From NCBI GenBank assembly GCA_001600415.1, contig BCJX01000006.1, forward strand, positions 1,672,364 to 1,736,363: a stretch of DNA of 64,000 nt, written 5' to 3'. Made by a program: the position numbers and the translations under genes. This document shows positions 56,610 through 64,000 of the stretch, piece by piece. The stretch comes from Pascua guehoae (taxonomy: Eukaryota > Basidiomycota > Tremellomycetes > Trichosporonales > Trichosporonaceae). The stretch's first letter is position 1. Each line of letters begins with the position of its first letter. The notes under the pieces are model-generated. The model did no database searches and was not told where the DNA came from. It saw nothing but the letters and a program-made list of their open reading frames with translations.

Positions 56610-57091
56610 AAGAAGCGGTACTGCTGTGAGGACCGATACTGGGGTCCAGGCCGAATGCACTACTGTACATGAAGCGCCATCTAGTCAGAGGAGCGACACT
56701 GTGCATAGGCTATAGGAGAAGCAACGAGACCAGATGTGACAATGCAACGATGGACTGCCCTTTCACATTGTGTGGATGTCTCGTTCAGGCAGCGCACTGG
56801 AACAGGCCAGGACCATTGGGCGCCGCTTTCCTTCCTTGCCAATGAAGAAAATGTACTACCGACATGAGCACGACGCTCTAACGGGCGTCGTGTGTTTCGC
56901 GGACCTGTGAAAAGGCAACTATGGCACAAGCTGGATGCGATCAGGACGCGTACTGCGTTTTTCCGGAACCAAAGAAACGCCGCCCATTATCGCCCATGAC
57001 GGGTGGCCATAAGGGCGCGGAATCAAAGTTGCTTGTGCCCGTCACTTTGATATCTTGGTGCCCCGCTTTGCCACCATCTCTCAACAACCTC
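56610..57091. other. Intergenic, frataxin to NRDE2
   Basis: No gene is seen. An inverted repeat ACGACGCTC/GGGCGTCGT at about 56869-56891 could form a hairpin. Confidence 0.45.
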
Positions 57092-60000
57092 ATGACTGAC
57101 ACGCCGACCTTTGGCTCGTTTCCAGACCTCCCCGGCTTCCCCGACAAGGCAGCGAGCTCGTCCAACGGAGGGGAGGCCGTCGGTGCGCCATCTTTCTCGT
57201 CGTTTCCAGAAATCGAGCTGGGCGGGAGCTCATCCAAGCCACGGTCAAAACGAACGAGCGAAGAGCGTGACCACCAACGCGACGACCGCGAGAGGAAGCG
57301 TCCTCGCGAAGAACGCGGCAGCCGAAAGTCGAGTGGAAGACGAGAAGAACGTGATAGGGATCGAGAGCACGGAGGAGCTACAGACCGCGAGAGGGAACGT
57401 CGGCACCGCGACAAGAGGCGGGAAGAAGACGATGAACACGGACACCGACGAGGCAAGACCAAGGACCGTGAGGGCGAGCGTGAGCGGAGACGGGATCGGA
57501 GTAGGAGTAGGGACAGACAAGGAAGAGATCGCGATGGGCATCGCGATCGTGACCGTGAACGATCGCGCCGCGATCGCGATGAACGTGAATACGATCGCGA
57601 CAGGGAACGGCGTCGAGCTCGCGACAAGGAGAAGGATCGAGCCCGCGACCGAGACCACGACGAGCGACGGAAAGAAAAGGAGGACCGCCGCGCACGCGAC
57701 CGCGAGAGAGCTACCGCAATTGCGCGCGATGACCAGGTGAAGACAGCCCAGGACGACGCCGGTGTGCCATGGTACGAACAGAGCCAGCGTGTCGTTGCCT
57801 CGACGTATGAGACGCCCGTCGATCCGTCCAAGGCGTTCTTCGTCGACACTGTTGGCGACCGTGACGCCATAAAGTATGGCACGGCAGCATCTTTGACAGC
57901 ACCACGGTACAGACGCGATGGTGAGCTCCTGTTTCCTGCGTGGGCTGAGCTGACATTACAGGTAACCGGATCCTGGGACTTTCTGATGGCATTCGGGTAG
58001 TCTATGGGCGTGACAGGACTCAGCGCGGCATTGAGCTTGCGCCTCGAGGGAGACCATATGTGGGTTCTGATAATGGTGATCTGACGCTGACAGTAGATTC
58101 CACGATACTCTGCGCGCCCCATTGACACGTCCTCTTCCCGACATCTGGCCCGCATTCTCCTCCGCCCAGGCTCCGACGACAGGGACCTGGACGCCGACTT
58201 CACCCCGTTCAACACTGCGCCCCGTCGCATTGCCGATGCCGATGATCTCCCAGACTATCGCGCAATCACCAAGCCCGACGAGAGCGATGACGAGGATCTC
58301 GTGGCGGTACAACATGCTCTCGGCCAAGTGTCGACACTCGAGGAGAATGTCAAGGCGCGACAAGGCGAGTTTGAGCGGCATCTCACTGCCCACCCGGACG
58401 ATGTGGAAAAGTGGATCAAGTACTCGACGCTACACCTCGAGATGACGCCCAACGCCACGGCATCCGCGCTCGTCGACCCGGCCCAACAGCCTACCACCCG
58501 CGCCAATGCTGAAGTCACACTGTCGCTCCTGCAGCGTGCACTCGACGCGAGCCCGGCAAACTTTATCTCGTCCGATCTCCACATTGCCTTCCTCCGAGCG
58601 GCTGAGATTTATTGGCCCCCTGTTAAAGTGACCGAGCGGTGGAACAACGTCCTGCGCCAGCTCGACGAGCGCGGCGTTCCTCAGGAGGATATGATGGCCC
58701 TCTACCTCGCATATTTAGAGTGGCGCGAAGGACAGGGTATTGGTGCCAGTGAAAGTGGGGCAGGTGGAGTTGACGAGGTGGTGGACGTGTACGTCGACTG
58801 CATCAACAAGGTCGGGAACGGCACCGGTGGTGACAACGAGGCAAGGGAGGAGAATCTTGTCTATCTCTTCCTACGCGCGTGTTTGTTCCTTAAGCAGTCA
58901 GGTATGTTGAACCGCTCGTGAGCTCGAGCTTACTTTCAGGCTACACCGAGCGGGCACTTGGTGCCTTCCAAGCGCTACTGGAAGTGACATTCTTCAAGCC
59001 CACTCACCTGCGTCCACCTGCGGCGCCCTTCGGCCGACACATGTGGTTCCACGGCGTCCTGACCGAGTTTGAAGACTTTTGGGACTCGGAGGTGCCACGC
59101 ATTGGCGAAGACGGGGCTAAAGGATGGAAGGAGACGCATTCGTCTCTGGACACTGTGGATGCTCCAAAGACACAACATGCCGCCTCACCCGGGGCTAGTG
59201 ACGACGGTTACGCGCGCTGGCTCGCGTCGGAGCGGAACGCAGAGACGGCGTACTCTCTGCCTGGCCGTGCGACCGACCTCGATGCGCCAGAAGACGATCC
59301 GTTCCACGTCATCCTTTATTCGGACATTGCACCGTTCCTCTTCCCGGTCCAGACGCCGTCGGCGCGGCTGCAGCTCATCTACGCCTTCTTCAACTTCCTG
59401 GGACTACCATTTACACCACCCGATGTGCCGACTTCGTCACCGTCGTCCACTGATCCTCACCTGCGCTGGACCATTGCGGCCAACTCCAACCTCCGTGCAG
59501 CGTTCTGGCCAGCTCGCCCGGGGAAGCGTATCCTGTGGCAGACAGTCGGCGGCGAGCCGATGGAGCCCGAGCAGCATGGAGCGCTGCGTTCCCCGTTTAC
59601 ATGTCCCGTAAAGTCCTGGGTCTCGGAGCGTGATACGCTGTTTGCGCAATCTTGGTTCCGCGACCTCGACGCCATTGACCTCGCGCACGTAAATGTCAAC
59701 CTCACGCGGAACGTTTTACAAATGCTCGCACCGCTTGTACCCGATCCGTCATTTGTGCTGGCGACGTTTGCGTTCGAGGCGGCAACCTCTCCAAAGGCGG
59801 CTATCAAGGTCGCAAAGAAGGTGCTGTCTACCGATCGCGACAATCTGGCACTGTGGGACGGGTACGCTCGCCTGGAGCGGCAGCGGGGCAATGTGGCGAC
59901 GGCTCGGCAAGTATACGCTACGGCGATTCAAGCTGCTGAGGAGCGTGCAGCTCGTGCGCCCGCGGAGACTGCAGAGGAGCTCCGCCTGGACCAGGGCGAG

Positions 60001-61092
60001 CTTTGGGCTGCGTGGGCAGAGCTCGAGTGGGAAGCCGGTGATGAGCGGTGTCTGCAGGTCCTCGTCATGGCCGCTGGACACAAGTCAGGCGTAGGTGAGT
60101 TACAAGCATGGAGTGCCTGTGAGTTGCTAACAGTAGCTTCCGTTGCGGATCCCAACTATGCGCCGACGCACCCGCCACCCATCGCCATGCTCAAAGCACG
60201 CCAACACTACGCCGCGTCCTTCTCGACATCACCTAGCCAGCTACTCCTGGCGACACTATTCACGTATCTGACCGACGGCATCGAGGCAGCCCGCGACAGG
60301 TTGGAGGATGTGGTCGCCGCGCTGCCCGCAGGCCACCCGCGCGCCGAGGAGGTGTACCAGCTCCTCGCCAAGCTGCTCCACACCCACTGCACGCGCGTCC
60401 CCTCGCCAGCATCGCTGGCGCGCGATGTCCTTGAGCGCGCGATCGCTGCGTTCCCAAACAATACACTCTTCCTCTCGCTCTACCTCGCAGGCGAAGCGCG
60501 GGCGCGTATCCACGGGCGCGTGCAGGGTCTCGTTGCCCGCCTCGCTTCCGAGGGCGCCGCCGCCCTCCTGTGGACCGTCTGGGCCGAGGCTGTCTCGGCA
60601 CGCCTGTTCTGGGAACCGGGAGGTAGTGGGGCGGAACGCGTCCGCCGGGCCATTGATCGCGCCCTGGCTGGCAAGGGCAAGCACTCGGCCGCGCTGTGGA
60701 TGCTCTACATCGAGCTGGAGGCGAGGTTGGGACGCGGGGCTGCGGCCAAGGCGCTCGTGTACCGCGCCATTGCGGCTGTTGGCGGTTGTAAAGGTGAGTT
60801 TTGAGGGTTGTTCGGGGGCCAGTAGCCTCGAGTGATGGAGAAGCGTGCTGGACACTGACACACAGACATCTACCTCCTCCCGTTCGGCCTGTTGCGCGAA
60901 CACTTTACCAACCGCGAGCTGCGCGCCATGGCTGAGCTCATGGCTGAGCGCGGGATACGGACGCGCGTCGAAACGGAGGCGTACTGGGACGACGTCGAGA
61001 CGGAGGATGAAGACGAGGAGGGAGAGGGTCCCGACGCGGGCGAGTTTGAGTATGGGATGCTGAGGGAGCGCGAGGTGCTCAAGCCGTATTAG
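57092..61092 (+). CDS. NRDE2: NRDE2 homolog, nuclear RNA regulation
   Basis: Six exons, 57092-57920, 57962-58059, 58097-58901, 58940-60094, 60134-60793 and 60866-61092, join cleanly to 1,257 residues. After MTDTPTFGSFPDLPGFPDKA comes a very long RD/RE/ER-rich region (residues about 55-215, RS-like). Then GVPWYEQSQRVVASTYETPV, FFVDTVGDRDAIKYG, and the conserved NRDE-2 block LDADFTPFNTAPRR with AHPDDVEKWIKYSTLHLEMT. HAT/TPR-like helical repeats fill the rest (ERWNNVLRQLDERG, ARLERQRGNVATARQVYATA, AAWAELEWEAGDERCL). The C-terminus is acidic. The family includes C. elegans NRDE-2, S. pombe Nrl1 and human NRDE2; it acts in the nucleus with the Mtr4 RNA helicase and spliceosome in RNA surveillance, splicing control and, in worms, nuclear RNAi. 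Confidence 0.94.
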
Positions 61093-61309
61093 GAGAGATG
61101 CTGCTTGGTATCTCGAGCTGCTGACACAGCTTTATGCACTTCCAGTCCATACGAGAATCAAACAGGAGAATGAAGAGTGCCGCTTGGCATCTCACGCACG
61201 GGGGGCCTCTATTTATGCAACCCAGTTTATACAAGATGAATGTAAACACAACCCACAGAGCCCATCTATCACCCGACGACAATACAGTGACACCGGGAAC
61301 CTCTACCTC

Positions 61310-62983
61310 CTACTCCGACCCGGCCTCGAGCAACTGGTCCATCCTACGTGCGCGCGCGTCGAGGACAGACCAGGGCACCTCGAGCGCCTCGGGAATGCCC
61401 AGTTTTGCAAACTGCGTCGTTGCGCGCGCCCCCAACCCAACCGCCACATCGTCGAACAGCGCAAAGTCGTCGCTGCCTGTCGTCGTGGTGGTGGTAGTGG
61501 TAGCGGTGTACCGACTGGGCGAGATGGAACGAACGTGAAGACGGCCGCAGACCTCGCGGTCCGAGTCGCTGTCGTCTGCGGGCGCGGACGGGGTGCGGGG
61601 CCGGCTTGAGCCCGAGTCCGAGGACGTGCCCGTGTCGAGAGGGTCGGGGTCGAGGGCGTCGAGGTCGGTGGGAGCAGAGAGGTCGGGAACGGGAGAGTCT
61701 ACCGACGGCGCAGAGGGGGTGTGTGGCGGGGTGGAGTCTGGGGCTGAGGTGGTGTCGAGTGCCTCGAGGTCGGGGCCAGTGGAGCGGTCAGGGGTGCGAG
61801 TGGACGAGTCTGAGACGCGCGTAGAGTGGTGGGGAATCGGGGCAGCGCGAGTGATGGGCGAGGTCTGGTGGAGCCCAACGGTATTGTGTGGGTGAGCCTC
61901 GCTGGGGGGGAGTTGGCTGGATTGGGCGTCGTATGCCCCATCGACGCGCTCATGAAGGACACTCTCCGTCCCGGGTGTGACAACGTCGATCCCCCGCGTA
62001 GTTCTTTGATCTGCACCCCGTTTGGTCTCGGAAGGGGCGGTCGCCTCATGTTTGTAAGCAATGTCGACCTCGACCTGCTCGCTCGTGGACACCTCTACCC
62101 GCCGCACGGAGTGAACCGCGGCCGGCTCGGTCGCGAGCACGGAACATAGCACTTTCTCGGTATACGCGAGCTCGACGTGGGCACCCTTGTCGCCGACGGT
62201 GACCGCCTCGCGCACGCGCGTCTCGGTGCATTTTGCAAGTACTCTCCCCAAGTTGCCACCGGGGTGGTGCCGCGCAAACTCGCGCGCACCGACGCCGCGC
62301 GCCTGCGCGAGACCCAGGGCAATCGCGTCGCCGAGCGCGAGGGCCAGCGTCGTACTGGCCGTCGGCGCGGGGAGGGCCCTATCGCTCTCTGTCCCGACGG
62401 CGGCGTCGACCCACGCGTCGGCGGCGCGCGCGATCGGCGAGTCTGGATCGCCACACACGGCAATGACGCGGCACGGGCGGCGCTGCCCGCGCACAATGGC
62501 GAGGAGACGCACGAGCTCGTCGGTGCGCCCGCTGTGCGAAAAGACGAGCAGCGCGTCGCCGCCCGATACCAGCCCCAGGTCGCCGTGCACCGCCTCGGTC
62601 GGGTGCAGAAAGACTGCCGGCGTGGCCAAGGACTGGAGCGTGGCGGTCACTTTGCGCGCAATGTGCGCAGACTTGCCGACGCCCGTCGTGATAATCTTGC
62701 CCCGCGGGCGGAAGCGCAACGGCGCGTCGGTGTCGTCCGAGTCCGAGTCGCAGTCGTCTTCAAGCGCGCCTACTGTGTCGTGCAGGATGCGCAGGGCCGC
62801 GTCGTACCCCGCCCGTGATGGCGGTGTGGCCAGGCGGTCGGCACACGCCAGGAGCGCAGCCGCTTGGTGCCGCAGCACGCGCTGGGCGCGCGAGACGCTA
62901 TCCGTGTCCTTGTCATACGCGTCGTTGGTTGCCTCGCCGTTGCGCGCCATGTAGCTCGCGCCCGGGTGGTCGTCGCGCGCCAT
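61310..62983 (-). CDS. SIS-domain sugar-phosphate isomerase-like protein
   Basis: A single-exon frame of 557 codons from ATG 62983 (alternative Met at residue 12). Residues 30-260 are a SIS domain of KpsF/GutQ (arabinose-5-phosphate isomerase) type: IITTGVGKSAHIARKVTATL, LHPTEAVHGDLGLV, LLVFSHSGRTDELVRLLAIV, VIAVCGDPDSPIARAADAWV, PTASTTLALALGDAIALGLA and the family motif FARHHPGGNLGR. Bacterial enzymes carry two CBS domains after this; here the C-terminal 290 residues are instead low-complexity Ser/Thr/Pro/Asp-rich, with only a short folded-looking piece (VTVGDKGAHVELAYTEKVLC). Fungal homologues are widespread and poorly characterised. It faces the NRDE2 3' end convergently. A Thr run (TTTTTTTT near residue 508) is encoded by a CCA/GTG-type microsatellite. 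Lack of introns fits ancient bacterial origin. Confidence 0.88.
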   Translation of the reverse strand: MARDDHPGASYMARNGEATNDAYDKDTDSVSRAQRVLRHQAAALLACADRLATPPSRAGYDAALRILHDTVGALEDDCDSDSDDTDAPLRFRPRGKIITTGVGKSAHIARKVTATLQSLATPAVFLHPTEAVHGDLGLVSGGDALLVFSHSGRTDELVRLLAIVRGQRRPCRVIAVCGDPDSPIARAADAWVDAAVGTESDRALPAPTASTTLALALGDAIALGLAQARGVGAREFARHHPGGNLGRVLAKCTETRVREAVTVGDKGAHVELAYTEKVLCSVLATEPAAVHSVRRVEVSTSEQVEVDIAYKHEATAPSETKRGADQRTTRGIDVVTPGTESVLHERVDGAYDAQSSQLPPSEAHPHNTVGLHQTSPITRAAPIPHHSTRVSDSSTRTPDRSTGPDLEALDTTSAPDSTPPHTPSAPSVDSPVPDLSAPTDLDALDPDPLDTGTSSDSGSSRPRTPSAPADDSDSDREVCGRLHVRSISPSRYTATTTTTTTTGSDDFALFDDVAVGLGARATTQFAKLGIPEALEVPWSVLDARARRMDQLLEAGSE

Positions 62984-64000
62984 GCCGGGAGCCCTGTGTT
63001 TTTTTCACTACTGCGATGACTGCCAGATATCGAAGCTAGCTGCCAGCGTGTCAACAACTGTTCTGAGAATGCACAAATCTGCACACTTACCAGTAGCAGC
63101 GTCAGAATTTTTTTTCTTCTCGTTGTTGTTGATAACAATGACCGTGTCGTGTTGATGCCTGTCGCTAGTCGCTAGTCACTGATCGTGTATATACCCAAGC
63201 GACTTGGCACTGTCACCAGTCCCGCCTCCGTCACCCAGCCATGGCGCCAGAGCAGGCAAAACGGGGGCAGAGGCAAGAGGGCTGGATGAGTAATGGACAC
63301 AGGGGCAGGACGATAAGACAGGGGGCGTCGCCCGATATCGGAGATCCGGACAATGACTGGCTACACTCGACATCCGCTGGCTGCGCGAGCCTGACTCACA
63401 AGCTGGCTCGCGCTCGCCGCGGCAGGGTATTGGTCCAGGGGGGTTACGGGCCCGGCCACCGCCGTCGATGACTGACGTACGCGCCATAGGCCATGACAAA
63501 GACGCAAGACGACGTCGCCGCACGGCGTGAGCTTCACGATGTACTTGTCATTGCAATCAGTGCGCATGCTTTTGGAAACGCGCCGCGTCTCGCGCTCGCT
63601 GTGTCCGAGTGAGCTCTGGCTGTTGAGCTTGCAGAGGCGGGACCGAGCGAGGACCAACATGAACAGACCAACCAGCAACGGGCAACGGGAGGCCCTTGTT
63701 GACGCTCCCTGACAAAGAGGTTACTGCCAAGCAAGACGCCATCGCCACGGCCTCGACTTTGAAAATAACCTGGAAGGGTAGTGGCCGATCTCAAAGGCAC
63801 GCAAAGGCATTCCAACGCCTACTGTAAAGATATCCACGTGGTGGTACGGGCCTATTTCCGTGGCCAACGGAAGCATTCTCCATGTGGCGGTGCCGCTCAA
63901 TGACATCGATGACCTAGCTCGACACGTCTGTACCCAGCGAAACCACGACAATCATCAACAACACCCTCACCTACTAGACCCGCTCCCGCGCAACTGTACA
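62984..64000. other. Window end, no gene supported
   Basis: Poly-T/poly-A tracts (63000-63007, 63110-63120) upstream of the SIS gene fit its promoter on the minus strand. Beyond that, frames near 63240-63470 (+) and 63530-63950 (-) have no recognisable domain. A gene could begin past the window edge. Confidence 0.4.

Noticed and set aside
56941..58230. Long minus-strand frame rich in SRSRS opposite NRDE2 exon 1
   Set aside because: It is the antisense shadow of the RD/RE-rich coding region; the + strand model has conserved domains and clean splicing.
1..64000. CRISPR array, prophage or bacterial operon signals
   Set aside because: Spliceosomal introns and eukaryotic gene families throughout; the tandem repeats present lack spacer structure.

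Overview
The window is nuclear DNA of a filamentous-fungus or yeast type genome, most probably a basidiomycete of the Tremellomycetes (Cryptococcus/Trichosporon relatives). The evidence is GC-rich coding sequence, many very short spliceosomal introns (about 40-60 nt, GTRNGY donors, CTGAC/CTAAC branch points, AG acceptors), and eukaryote-only genes (NRDE2, DPH2, ZNFX1, frataxin, Zn2Cys6 regulator). The lineage below phylum is an inference. A 50-N assembly gap lies inside an ATCC microsatellite at 44436-44485.

Layout. 1-2487: no gene recognised. 2488-10543 (+): large multi-exon ZNFX1/Hrr1-type SF1 helicase with an N-terminal CCCH finger, NFX1-type Cys/His repeats and a C-terminal RZ finger. 11326-12988 (+): Vip1-like RRM protein. 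12989-15496: no gene, but a 140-bp TA-flanked inverted-repeat element (MITE). 15497-22548: a compact sugar-use cluster, MFS sugar transporter (-), Zn2Cys6 regulator (+, divergent from the transporter), and an intronless GH3 glycosidase without a secretion signal (-). 23230-23329: intron-containing tRNA-Pro. 23788-25688: DPH2. 26359-26881: small Lys/Pro-repeat protein. 27173-29390: amino-acid permease (-).

31-51 kb is a distinct, decayed accessory island. It holds coiled-coil genes of unknown function, several USP48-like ubiquitin-hydrolase copies whose catalytic residues are substituted or deleted, two copies of a Hint/LAGLIDADG (intein- or HO-like) homing-endonuclease gene broken by frameshifts and a stop, a tRNA-Gly, satellite repeats, and an F-box-like gene. 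This is the most unusual part of the window.

51.7-63 kb returns to housekeeping content: a second MFS sugar transporter (-), frataxin (+), NRDE2 (+) and a SIS-domain sugar-phosphate isomerase-like protein (-). Two genes, ZNFX1 and NRDE2, belong to families tied to nuclear RNA silencing and RNA surveillance, so the organism probably keeps such pathways. The transporter-regulator-GH3 trio is best read as import, intracellular hydrolysis and control of a beta-linked disaccharide. All functional calls rest on reading the sequence; no database search was run.
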